Part shown: positions 1 to 7,851 of the stretch, in pieces
Layout of the letters: every line of letters begins with the position of its first letter
Position numbering within the stretch: the stretch's first letter is position 1
NCBI GenBank assembly: GCA_964242925.1
Contig: CAXTBW010000039.1
Coordinates: 1 to 34,402, forward strand
Reading direction: 5' to 3'
Length of the DNA: 34,402 nt
From: LMUY01 sp964242925
Lineage (GTDB): Bacteria > Pseudomonadota > Alphaproteobacteria > Acetobacterales > Acetobacteraceae
The notes under the pieces: generated by a model
Told to the model about the DNA's origin: nothing
The model's database searches: none
The model's input: the letters and a program-made list of their open reading frames with translations, nothing else
Made by a program: the position numbers and the translations under genes

Positions 1-1568
1 TGGTGGACTTGGTCGAGATGAAGGCGATCGTCTGGGAAGGCGGCGAGCTGGGCGCGAAATTCCACGACGAGCCGATTCCGGACGACCTGCTGGAGAAGGC
101 GAAGGAGCACCGCCAGACCCTGCTCGACACGGCGCTATCCGTGGACGATCAGGCGATGGAGGAATATTTCGAGCACGGCGACGTCGCCGTCGCGACGCTG
201 AAGCGATGCATCAAGGCGGGCGCCATCTCCGGCGCGTTCCGTCCGGTGCTGTGCGGCACGGCGTTCAAGAACAAGGGCGTGCAGCCGTTGCTGGACGCGG
301 TGGTCGACTACCTGCCCTCCCCGATCGACGTGCCCGGCATCTCGGTCGCCGCCGAGGAAGGCGAGGAGGACGGCGAGCACAGCGACCGCCGCCGCATCAA
401 GGCCGACCCGAAGGCGCCGTTCGCCGGGCTGGCGTTCAAGATCATCAACGACAAGTACGGCACGCTGACCTTCGTGCGCGTGTATGCCGGGACGTTGAAG
501 ATCGGCGACACCGTGCTGAACACGACGAAGGACGGCAAAGAGCGCATCGGCCGCATGTTCCAGATGCATGCGGACAAGCGCGCCGAGATCAAGGAGGTTC
601 AGGCCGGCGACATCGCCGCATTCGTGGGCCTGAAGGACACCGGCACGGGCGACACGCTGGCCTCCGCGGAGGACCCGGTGGTGCTGGAGCGCATGGCGTT
701 CCCGGTGCCGGTGATCGACATCTCGGTCGAGCCGAAGACCAAGGACGGCGTCGAGAAGATGACGCTTGGCCTGCAGAAGCTGGCCGGCGAGGACCCCTCG
801 CTGCGGCTGAAGACCGACCAGGAGACCGGGCAGACCATCCTGTCGGGGATGGGCGAGCTGCACCTGGAGATCATCATCGACCGCCTGCGCCGCGAGTATG
901 GCGTGGACGCCAACATCGGCGCGCCGCAGGTGGCGTATCGCGAGACCATCAGCAAGCCGTGGACTGAGACCTACACGCACAAGAAGCAGACGGGCGGTTC
1001 TGGTCAGTACGCCGAGGTGAAGGTGCTGTTCGAGCCGCTGGAGCGCAACGCCGGCGTGGTGTTCGAGAACAAGACGGTCGGCGGCTCGGTGCCGCGCGAG
1101 TACGTGCCGGCGGTCGAGAAGGGCATCCGTGTGCAGGCCGACACCGGCGTGATGGCGGGCTTCCCGACGGTCGACTTCAAGTACACGCTGGTCGACGGCA
1201 AGTACCACGACGTGGACTCGAGCGCGCTGGCGTTCGAGATCGCGGCCAAGGCGTGCTTCCGCGACGGCATGAAGAAGGCCGGGCCGATCATCCTGGAGCC
1301 GATCATGGACGTGGAGGTCACCACCCCGCAGGACCACGTCGGCGACGTGGTGGGCGACCTGAACCGGCGCCGCGGGCAGATCCAGGCGCAGGAATCGGCC
1401 GGGTCGACCGTGACGGTGCGCGCGGGCGTGCCGTTGAAGGAGATGTTCGGCTACATTTCGGACCTGCGTTCCATGACGAAGGGCCGCGCGTCCTTCACCA
1501 TGCAGTTTCACCATTACGACCCGGTGCCGCGCAACATCGCCGACGAGATCATGGCGAAGTCCGCCTGA
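1..1568 (+). CDS. fusA: Elongation factor G, C-terminal three quarters (5' end outside window)
   Basis: EF-G is the translational GTPase that moves tRNAs and mRNA through the ribosome and helps recycle ribosomes. The window opens inside the gene. About 521 residues are visible, against roughly 700 for the family, so the GTP-binding P-loop region lies upstream. What is seen matches canonical EF-G: the end of the G domain (AFKNKGVQPLLDAVVDYLPSP), domain II (AGDIAAFVGLKDTGTGDTL), domain III (GMGELHLEIIIDRL), domain IV (KKQTGGSGQYAEV, SVPREYVPAVEKG, DVDSSALAFEIAAKA) and the C-terminal domain V (MFGYISDLRSMTKGRASFTM). The reading frame is intact to a TGA at 1566-1568. The next gene is not tuf, which usually follows fusA in the str operon, so this may be an isolated str-operon remnant or a second fusA copy. 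The upstream flank would decide. Confidence 0.97.
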   Translation, partial: VDLVEMKAIVWEGGELGAKFHDEPIPDDLLEKAKEHRQTLLDTALSVDDQAMEEYFEHGDVAVATLKRCIKAGAISGAFRPVLCGTAFKNKGVQPLLDAVVDYLPSPIDVPGISVAAEEGEEDGEHSDRRRIKADPKAPFAGLAFKIINDKYGTLTFVRVYAGTLKIGDTVLNTTKDGKERIGRMFQMHADKRAEIKEVQAGDIAAFVGLKDTGTGDTLASAEDPVVLERMAFPVPVIDISVEPKTKDGVEKMTLGLQKLAGEDPSLRLKTDQETGQTILSGMGELHLEIIIDRLRREYGVDANIGAPQVAYRETISKPWTETYTHKKQTGGSGQYAEVKVLFEPLERNAGVVFENKTVGGSVPREYVPAVEKGIRVQADTGVMAGFPTVDFKYTLVDGKYHDVDSSALAFEIAAKACFRDGMKKAGPIILEPIMDVEVTTPQDHVGDVVGDLNRRRGQIQAQESAGSTVTVRAGVPLKEMFGYISDLRSMTKGRASFTMQFHHYDPVPRNIADEIMAKSA

Positions 1569-1569
1569 G

Positions 1570-1881
1570 TTGCAGCCGCCCCGTCTCCACTGGACACGGG
1601 GACGACAGGCCGAGGCGGGCGAAAGCCGCGCGCTCGAGTGGATCGGGTGCGACGATGCCGGCGACCCTGTGGCGCGGGTGATCCGCCTGCAGGGGCCAGT
1701 GCGCTCCGGCTGGCGGGTGTGGCAGGCGGTGGCTTTGGACACGGAAGCGCGGGTCGTTGAATTGCGACCCGACCCGCCGGGTGGCGGGGTGTGGCTGGCG
1801 TGCATCGGCGGCAAGGTCGTCGGACGCGCGGCGGTGCCGCTAGCGGCGGTGCGGACGGTCGAGGCGGCGCTCGGCGGCTAG
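1570..1881 (+). CDS. Hypothetical protein, 103 aa, directly behind fusA
   Basis: I do not recognise this family. The frame opens with a TTG one base after the fusA stop and runs to a TAG at 1879-1881. The product reads like a real small soluble protein: a mixed alpha/beta composition with alternating hydrophobic stretches (RVWQAVALDT, VWLACIGGKVVGRAAVPLAAV) and no low-complexity tract. It has no signal peptide or membrane segment. Its position suggests translational coupling to fusA. No clear ribosome binding site precedes the TTG, and a long antisense frame covers the same DNA, so the call rests on composition and position only. Confidence 0.5.
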   Translation: MQPPRLHWTRGRQAEAGESRALEWIGCDDAGDPVARVIRLQGPVRSGWRVWQAVALDTEARVVELRPDPPGGGVWLACIGGKVVGRAAVPLAAVRTVEAALGG

Positions 1882-1954
1882 AGCCTAGCCGGATCGAGCC
1901 GACCTGCTGGGTGTCCGACCCTCATCAACCAGCACCCGTCGTCGATTACAAATT

Positions 1955-2052
1955 CGTCATCGCGAGCCGCCGCTAGCGGCGTGGCGATCCAGGGCCGCGC
2001 ATTCGGCGTCGGCGGCTGGATTGCTTCGTCGCAAGCGCTCCTCGCAATGACG
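1955..2052. repeat. Palindromic intergenic repeat, CGTCATYGCGAG family
   Basis: The 98-base stretch is bounded by CGTCATCGCGAG and CTCGCAATGACG, an inverted pair matching at 11 of 12 positions. Inside, GGCGATCCAG and CTGGATTGCTTCG form a second imperfect inverted pair. This is the layout of a REP/BIME-type element. It lies in the 279-base gap between the convergent unknown ORF and the DUF4167 gene, where it could fold into a transcript-ending hairpin. Confidence 0.6.
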
Positions 2053-2070
2053 GGTGGGAGTGGGCGCAAC

Positions 2071-2103
2071 GACGACGTAAAGAGCGCGCGATGACGACGT
2101 AAA
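2071..2103. repeat. Short direct repeat, GACGACGTAAA twice
   Basis: The 11-base word GACGACGTAAA occurs at 2071-2081 and again at 2093-2103, 22 bases apart, that is about two helical turns. It is just downstream of the palindromic repeat and downstream of the DUF4167 stop. It could be a partial duplication or a pair of protein-binding sites. Its meaning is unknown. Confidence 0.45.
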
Positions 2104-2160
2104 AACCGCAACTGAACCAGCGTTTCGGCGGCTGTTCAAGCAACCCGATGCGGCGCGGAG

Positions 2161-2649
2161 TCAGCTGTCCGGCTGGGACGCCGCAATCGGGATGTGCACC
2201 GTGTCCGCGGCCGGCTGCTCGCCGCGCAGCTCGCGTTCCAAGTCGGGTTGGTCGTCGCCGTCGTCATCTTCCTCCGGCTCGTCTCGGCGAGGGCCGTTGT
2301 GCTGCGGCGGCTGGATGACGGCTTGACCGTTCGCCTGCCCATTCGGCTGATTCTGCTGCTGCGCCTGGTTGATGGCGTTGATGATGCGGAAGTAGTGCTC
2401 GGCGTGCTGGAAATAGCCCTCGGCCATCACCCGGTCGCCGCTGCTGGTCGCGTCGCGGCCAAGCTGAAGGTATTTTTCGAACAACTGCTGCGCGGTGCCG
2501 CGAACCCGCAGGTCGGGGCCATTGCTGTCGAAGACGTGGTTGCGGTTGAGCGGAACGTTGCCGCTTTGGTGCCGCGGGGGGCCGCCCCCGCCTCCGCCGC
2601 CACCGCTACCGCCTCGATTGTTGCGGCCACGCATGCGTTTCATATTCAT
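2161..2649 (-). CDS. DUF4167 domain-containing protein
   Basis: A 162-residue protein of the alphaproteobacterial DUF4167 family, whose function I do not know. The N-terminus is very basic and Arg/Gly-rich (KRMRGRNNR) and runs into an eight-glycine tract. The conserved core is around residues 30-100: a NHVFDSNGPDLRVRG segment, then helices containing LFEKYLQLGRDATSSGDRV and AEGYFQHAEHYFRI. The C-terminal third is Gln/Asn/Pro-rich and then acidic (EPEEDDDGDDQPD). This looks like a nucleic-acid-binding, partly disordered protein. Two ATGs (2649 and 2643) are possible starts. It is the last gene of the minus-strand hisS-prfA-prmC run, 131 bases after prmC, which hints at a role linked to translation; that link is inference. 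Confidence 0.85.
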   Translation of the reverse strand: MNMKRMRGRNNRGGSGGGGGGGGPPRHQSGNVPLNRNHVFDSNGPDLRVRGTAQQLFEKYLQLGRDATSSGDRVMAEGYFQHAEHYFRIINAINQAQQQNQPNGQANGQAVIQPPQHNGPRRDEPEEDDDGDDQPDLERELRGEQPAADTVHIPIAASQPDS

Positions 2650-2780
2650 TCGGTCTGGTGCTCTTCCCGTGTCTCTGGTCTCGGGTCTGGCCTATTGGCC
2701 TGCGCGATACGAAGCCCTGGCTTCCACCAGGCCGGGCCGGACGCCATGAAGGCTGGTCCGGCGCGTCACGCACATGTCCC

Positions 2781-3650
2781 TTACTGGCCTTGCGCCAGTT
2801 CGCCAACCGTTTTCTTGCCGGCCGGGCGAACGATCAACGCGCGCGCAATGCCAGATAGGTCCAATCGCGGTGGTTCGACGTCCAGGCCAACGCCTTGCGC
2901 AAGCAGCGCCACCGCGTTCGCCTGACCCCGTCCAAGCTCCAAGATGGCGATCCCGTCCGGCCGCAGCAAGGCCGGCAGCGCTGCCATGATCGCCCGGTAG
3001 GCCGCCAACCCGTCTGTCCCGCCGTCCAGCGCCAGGCCGGGTTCGTGCCCCGCCACTTCCGGCATCAGCCCGCCGACCTCGTCCGCCACGATGTAGGGCG
3101 GGTTGGACAGCACCAGGTCAAACTGCCCGGCCAACGCCGCGGCCCAGTCGCCGCACACGAAGCCGGCGCGTCCGTCCAGCCCCGTCCGGGATGCGTTGCG
3201 TCGCGCCAGCGCAGCCGCATCCGGCGACCGGTCCACGCCCACGCCCGACGCGGCCGGGAACTCGCTGAGGGCGGCAAGCAGCAGGCAGCCAGTGCCGGTT
3301 CCCAGATCCAGCAAACGGCGTGGATGACGCGCCGGAAACGCAGCCAGCGCGGCCTCGATCAGCGTCTCGGAGTCGGCGCGCGGGATCAGCGTCGCCGGTG
3401 ACACCAGCAGGTCCAGCGTCCAGAAATGCTGGTGGCCGACGATGAACGCCAACGGCTCCCGCGCGGCGCGCCGGTTCACCATGGCGTCGAAGCCGGGCGC
3501 GGGCAGGTCCGTGTCGCCCTCCCGCAGCAGCGCGGCGGCGTCCAGCCCGGCGGCGTGCGACAGCAGCAGCCGGGCCTCCCGACGCGGCGCCTCCACCCCC
3601 ACCGCCGCCAGCCGCGCCGCGGCGCTCCGCAGCCGCTCGTTCAGGGTCAA
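2781..3650 (-). CDS. prmC: Peptide chain release factor N5-glutamine methyltransferase
   Basis: PrmC (HemK) methylates the glutamine of the GGQ motif in release factors RF1 and RF2 using S-adenosylmethionine, which speeds up termination. The 289-residue product has the N-terminal helical domain, the SAM motif LDLGTGTGCLLLA (about 114-126) and the catalytic NPPY signature at 183-186. The start is a TTG that overlaps the prfA stop as TTGA, so the enzyme is translationally coupled to its own substrate, prfA. No strong Shine-Dalgarno is seen, which fits coupling. Length is normal for the family. Confidence 0.95.
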   Translation of the reverse strand: MTLNERLRSAAARLAAVGVEAPRREARLLLSHAAGLDAAALLREGDTDLPAPGFDAMVNRRAAREPLAFIVGHQHFWTLDLLVSPATLIPRADSETLIEAALAAFPARHPRRLLDLGTGTGCLLLAALSEFPAASGVGVDRSPDAAALARRNASRTGLDGRAGFVCGDWAAALAGQFDLVLSNPPYIVADEVGGLMPEVAGHEPGLALDGGTDGLAAYRAIMAALPALLRPDGIAILELGRGQANAVALLAQGVGLDVEPPRLDLSGIARALIVRPAGKKTVGELAQGQ

Positions 3651-4705
3651 TCGTCGGCCGCGAGCCGGGCGGCCTGGTCCTCCGCGGTCAGCGCGTCCAC
3701 CACCTCGTCGAACTCCCCCAACATCACCCGGTCGATCTTGTGCGACGTGAAGTTGATGCGGTGGTCCGACACGCGCCCCTGCGGGAAGTTGTAGGTCCGG
3801 ATGCGCTCGGACCGGTCCCCCGTGCCAACTTGCGCCTTGCGGTCGGCGCCGCGGGTGGCGGCCAAGCTGGCGCGCTGCTGCTCGTAAAGCCGGGCGCGCA
3901 GGATCTTCATGGCCTTGGCGCGGTTCTTATGCTGCGAGCGCTCCTCCTGCATCGCCACCACCACGCCGGACGGGATGTGGGTGATCCGCACCGCGCTGTC
4001 CGTCTTGTTCACGTGCTGCCCGCCGGCGCCCGACGCGCGATAGGTGTCGATCCGCAAATCCGACTCGTTGACCTGAACGTCGACCTCCTCCGCCTCCGGC
4101 AACACCGCCACGGTCACCGTCGAGGTGTGGATGCGCCCCTGGCTCTCGGTCGCCGGGACTCGTTGGACGCGGTGCACGCCCGACTCGTATTTCAGCCGCG
4201 CGAACACGCCGCGGCCGGTAACCTCGGCCACGCCTTCCTTCAACCCGCCTAGCTCGGTGTCGGCGAACTCCATGATCTCGAACCGCCAGCCGCGCAGCCC
4301 GGCATAGCGCTGGTAGGCGCCGAACAGCTCGGCCGCGAACAGCCCGGCCTCGTCGCCGCCCGCTGCGGGACGGATTTCCAGGATCGCGCTGCGCTCGTCC
4401 GCCGCGTCGCGCGGCAGCAACGCGAGGCGGATCTCGTGTTGCAGCCCGGGTAGCCGGTTGCGCAGGCCGCCCAACTCGGCTTCCGCCAGCTCCTTCATCT
4501 CCGGGTCGGCCAGCAGCGCCTCCGCCTCCCGCGCGGCCCGCTCGGCGGCGCGCAGGTCGCCGATGCGCGCCACCACGGGCTCCAGCTCCGACAGCTCGCG
4601 GGAGGCGCGGGCAAACGCGTCGCCCGACAGTCCGGCCGTCAGTTGCGACCGCAGCTCCTCCGCGCGGTCCACCACGCGGTCCAGCTTGACGTCGAGCGTG
4701 CTCAA
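3647..4705 (-). CDS. prfA: Peptide chain release factor 1
   Basis: RF1 reads UAA and UAG stop codons and triggers peptide release. The 352-residue protein carries the stop-codon-reading tripeptide PAT at 184-186, diagnostic of RF1 rather than RF2, and the catalytic GGQ at 228-230 inside ASGAGGQHVNKTDSAVR. The start is a TTG overlapping the hisS stop (TTGA), and the end overlaps the prmC start in the same way. A later in-frame start would remove the first helix, so the TTG is kept. It is the middle gene of the hisS-prfA-prmC block. Confidence 0.97.
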   Translation of the reverse strand: MSTLDVKLDRVVDRAEELRSQLTAGLSGDAFARASRELSELEPVVARIGDLRAAERAAREAEALLADPEMKELAEAELGGLRNRLPGLQHEIRLALLPRDAADERSAILEIRPAAGGDEAGLFAAELFGAYQRYAGLRGWRFEIMEFADTELGGLKEGVAEVTGRGVFARLKYESGVHRVQRVPATESQGRIHTSTVTVAVLPEAEEVDVQVNESDLRIDTYRASGAGGQHVNKTDSAVRITHIPSGVVVAMQEERSQHKNRAKAMKILRARLYEQQRASLAATRGADRKAQVGTGDRSERIRTYNFPQGRVSDHRINFTSHKIDRVMLGEFDEVVDALTAEDQAARLAADD

Positions 4706-5937
4706 GCCAGCCGGGCGGCGAGGCTGTCGATCGCCACCTCCTCCTGCGCGCCCGTGTCCAATCGCTTCAACTGGGCCACGCCGCGCGCCGCCTCATCGGC
4801 GCCCAGGATCACCGCGGCGCGGGCGCCGATGCGGTTGGCGCGCTCCATGCGGCGCTTGAGGTTGCCGCGGTAGGCCATCTCCGCCCGCACGCCGGCGCCG
4901 CGCAGGGTCTGCAGCACCGCGGTGGCGGCGTCCTGCGCGCCCTCTCCCACCGGGATCACGGCGACCGGTGCCGGCGCCCCGCCCGCATCCTGCAGCAGCA
5001 TGGACAGGCGCTCGATGCCCGCGGCCCAGCCGACGGCGGGGGTCGGCGGCCCGCCCATCTGCTCGACCAGGCCGTCGTAGCGCCCGCCGGCCATGACAGT
5101 GCCTTGCGCGCCCAGCCGGTCGGTAACGAACTCGAAAGCGGTGTGATTGTAGTAGTCCAAGCCACGGACAATGCGCGGGTTCTCCTGGAACGGCACGCCA
5201 AAGCGGGCGAGGTGGCCCAGCATATCCGCGTAGAACGCTGCGGCTTCCGGGGTCAGGTGCGCGGCGATGGTCGGCGCGCCCTCCACGATGGCGCGGTCGC
5301 CGCGATCCTTGCTGTCCAGGATGCGCATCGGATTGCGCTCCAGCCGCTCCTGGCTCTCGGCCGACAGCGCCGCGCGATGGGTGGCGAAATAACTCACCAA
5401 AGCGGCCCGGTAGGCGTCGCGGCTGGACCGGTCGCCCAACGTGTTGACCTCGAGCGCGACGCCGTCCGCGATGCCGAGCCGGGTCAGGATGTCCCAGCCG
5501 CACGCGATCACCTCCGCGTCCGCCAGCGGCTCGGCCGGGCCGATCAGCTCGGCGCCGATCTGGTGGAACTGCCGGGTGCGGCCTTTCTGCGGGCGCTCGT
5601 AGCGAAACATCGGGCCGGCGTAGAACACCTTCTGCGGCAACGATTGCGTCAGGCCGTTGGTGACCAGGGCGCGGCAGATGCCGGCGGTGCCTTCGGGCCG
5701 CAGGGTGACGCTGTCGCCGCCGCGGTCGTCGAAGCTGTACATCTCCTTCGTCACCACATCGGACGTGTCGCCCAGGGTGCGGGCGAACACGGCGGTGTCC
5801 TCGAAGATCGGCGTCGACCACTCGTCGAAGCCATACAGCGCGGCGGTGGCGCGAGCGGTGTCGACGACGCGGGCGTAACGGCGCTGGTCGTCGCCGATCA
5901 GGTCATGGGTGCCGCGAGGCGGCTGAAGGGCGGGCAT
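4702..5937 (-). CDS. hisS: Histidine--tRNA ligase
   Basis: Class II aminoacyl-tRNA synthetase that charges tRNA-His. The 411-residue product starts with the typical PPRGTHDL. It has the TLRPEGT segment at 78-84, class II motif 2 (FRYERPQKGRTRQFHQIGAE, 111-130) and the histidine-specific GLDYYNHTAFEF near 260-271, followed by the C-terminal anticodon-binding domain. The ATG start has no obvious strong ribosome binding site. It leads the hisS-prfA-prmC block and begins 42 bases after the stop of the NdvA-type transporter, so read-through from that gene is possible. Confidence 0.97.
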   Translation of the reverse strand: MPALQPPRGTHDLIGDDQRRYARVVDTARATAALYGFDEWSTPIFEDTAVFARTLGDTSDVVTKEMYSFDDRGGDSVTLRPEGTAGICRALVTNGLTQSLPQKVFYAGPMFRYERPQKGRTRQFHQIGAELIGPAEPLADAEVIACGWDILTRLGIADGVALEVNTLGDRSSRDAYRAALVSYFATHRAALSAESQERLERNPMRILDSKDRGDRAIVEGAPTIAAHLTPEAAAFYADMLGHLARFGVPFQENPRIVRGLDYYNHTAFEFVTDRLGAQGTVMAGGRYDGLVEQMGGPPTPAVGWAAGIERLSMLLQDAGGAPAPVAVIPVGEGAQDAATAVLQTLRGAGVRAEMAYRGNLKRRMERANRIGARAAVILGADEAARGVAQLKRLDTGAQEEVAIDSLAARLA

Positions 5938-5979
5938 GACGGTTCATCGCCGGTCCCGCCGCCCGGTGCAAGCGGATCG

Positions 5980-7752
5980 CTACTCCGCAGCCCGGATCTG
6001 GGGCGCGCCCGACAGCTGCGTCGCAACCAGCTCCGCGAACCGCCCGCCGCGGGCCACCAGCGCCTCGAACCGACCGCGCTCCACGATCTCCCCGCCGTCG
6101 AACACCAGGATCTCGTCGGCGTCGCGCACGGTGGACAGCCGGTGCGCGATGATGAACGTGGTCCGGCCGTCCATCAGCGTCGCCATCGCGCGCGACACCC
6201 GGGCCTCGGTCGCTGCGTCCAGCGCGCTGGTCGCCTCGTCCAGGATCAGGATGGGCGGGTTTTTAAGCAGCGCGCGGGCGATCGCCAAACGCTGGCGCTG
6301 GCCGCCGGACAGGGTGGCGCCGCGCTCGCCCACCATCGTGTCGTAGCCCTGCGGCTGGCGGACGATGAAGTCGTGCGCGTCGGCCAGGCGGCAGGCCTGC
6401 TCCACCTCTGCATCCGTCGCGCCGGGCTGGCCGATGCGCAGGTTGTCGCGGATCGAGCGGTTGAACAGCAGGCTCTCCTGGAACACCACGCCGATGGTGC
6501 GGCGCAGGCTTTCCAGCGTCACGTGCCGGATGTCCTGTCCGTCGATCGCCACCCGCCCGGCAGTCGGGTCCCACAGCCGCTGCAGCAGGTTCATCGCCGT
6601 GCTCTTGCCGGCGCCGGTGGAACCCACCAGCGCCACCACCGTGCCCGGCTGCGCCACGAACGACACGTCGGACAGGATCGCCGGGCCGCCGGGATAGGCG
6701 AACGACACGGCCTCGAACGCCACCTCGCCCCGCGGCGCCTCCAGCTCCACGCTGTCCGGCTGCTCGGGCACCGAGGTCTTGGCGTCCAGCACCCCGAAAT
6801 GCTCCTCAAGCCCGGGCAGCTGCAGGAACAGCCGCGAGGCGAACTGCATCGCCGACTCCAGCCGGCTGATCAGCAGGTTGGCGAACCCCATGAAGGTCAC
6901 GATCTCGGCGACCGACGCCTTGCCGGCCACGTGCAGCAGGGTGCCGATCAGCACGATCACGATGACCGCGATGGTGGACGCGCCGCGGGTCATCACGTTG
7001 ACCACCGCCCACCAGTTCAGCACCGGGAACTGGTTTGCGATCACCTCGTCGGCGATCTGCCCGAACCGCCGCGTTTCGGCCGCCAACCGGGTGAACGACT
7101 GCACCACCATCACGTTGGCCAGCGCGTCCTGCGCCGTCCCCGCAAGGCTCGACTGGAAATGCTCCGCCCGCGCCTGCCCGGCCTCGGTGCGGTTGATCAC
7201 CACGGTCGTCACCACGCAGAACAGGACCACCAGCGCGATCAGCACCAGGCTGAGCTGCCAGTTGAGCAACAGCGTCAGCGGCAGCAGCACCAGCAGCGCC
7301 ACATACGTCGCCAGCTGCTCGCGGAAGAACGTGAGCCAGACGGAGAACATCGAGTCCGCGCCGCCCAGCATCACCTTCATCAGCCGGCCGGACTGCGCCT
7401 CGCTATGGAACGACAGCGGCAGCGACAGGACGTGCGAGAAGAAGCGGCTCATCACCTTAAGCCGGTTGCGATGCGCCATGCGCTCGGCATGCACGACGGT
7501 CAGGATGTTGCCGCCGATCGCCACCGCGGCGACGCAGATCCAGATGCCGATCAGCGTCGCGGCCTGCGTCCAGAGCGCGTCGCGCGTCATGCGGTCCGAC
7601 GCGGACAACAGCCCGATGACGCGACCGAACAGCACCGGGTCGAGGAAGCTCAGCCCAGCCAGCGCAATGTTGGCGAGTCCGAGCAGCACGGCGAGCCGTT
7701 TGTCGGCGCCCAGCATGCCCAGCACGCGTTGGTAGATGTGGAGGATTCGCAT
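5980..7752 (-). CDS. ndvA: NdvA/ChvA-type glucan ABC exporter (fused permease-ATPase)
   Basis: A 590-residue half-transporter: six membrane segments (about 20-310) fused to an ATPase. The ATPase shows Walker A GSTGAGKST (377-385), signature LSGGQ (481-485), Walker B ILILDEATSALD with D505/E506, and H-loop His537. The membrane half resembles rhizobial NdvA/ChvA, which exports cyclic beta-1,2-glucan to the periplasm; the shared block is QFPVLNWWAV...IVTFMGFANLLISRLE (about 241-299). No cyclic glucan synthase (ndvB) gene is in the window, so the substrate is uncertain. It could be another glycan or lipid. No clear ribosome binding site precedes the ATG. The gene lies upstream of hisS on the same strand. 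Confidence 0.8.
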   Translation of the reverse strand: MRILHIYQRVLGMLGADKRLAVLLGLANIALAGLSFLDPVLFGRVIGLLSASDRMTRDALWTQAATLIGIWICVAAVAIGGNILTVVHAERMAHRNRLKVMSRFFSHVLSLPLSFHSEAQSGRLMKVMLGGADSMFSVWLTFFREQLATYVALLVLLPLTLLLNWQLSLVLIALVVLFCVVTTVVINRTEAGQARAEHFQSSLAGTAQDALANVMVVQSFTRLAAETRRFGQIADEVIANQFPVLNWWAVVNVMTRGASTIAVIVIVLIGTLLHVAGKASVAEIVTFMGFANLLISRLESAMQFASRLFLQLPGLEEHFGVLDAKTSVPEQPDSVELEAPRGEVAFEAVSFAYPGGPAILSDVSFVAQPGTVVALVGSTGAGKSTAMNLLQRLWDPTAGRVAIDGQDIRHVTLESLRRTIGVVFQESLLFNRSIRDNLRIGQPGATDAEVEQACRLADAHDFIVRQPQGYDTMVGERGATLSGGQRQRLAIARALLKNPPILILDEATSALDAATEARVSRAMATLMDGRTTFIIAHRLSTVRDADEILVFDGGEIVERGRFEALVARGGRFAELVATQLSGAPQIRAAE

Positions 7753-7767
7753 GCAAGCGTGTCCATG

Positions 7768-7822
7768 ACGGAAGGCGTCGAACGTGCCTTCCGTGTAGTC
7801 CCTGATCTTGTCCGGATCAGGG
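7768..7822. other. Two adjacent perfect hairpins between pdxY and the exporter gene
   Basis: ACGGAAGGC (7768-7776) pairs perfectly with GCCTTCCGT (7786-7794) over a 9-base loop. CCCTGATC (7800-7807) pairs perfectly with GATCAGGG (7815-7822) over a 7-base loop. They lie downstream of the pdxY stop and just upstream of the next minus-strand gene. They may attenuate or end pdxY transcription, although no T-run follows, or act as mRNA-stabilising stems. Confidence 0.45.
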
Positions 7823-7851
7823 CAGAACCAGGAGCGTGCGCGCCGAAATGA

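Noticed and set aside
2194..2925. Hydrophobic 243-codon frame on the plus strand
   Set aside because: Antisense to DUF4167 and prmC. The apparent Ala/Val-rich stretches come from the reverse complement of charged codons.
5104..7851. Open frame of 915 codons on the plus strand
   Set aside because: It lies antisense to hisS and the ABC exporter gene, both clearly real. Its product is rich in Arg, His, Gln and Gly, as expected from the antisense of GC-rich genes, and has no domain.
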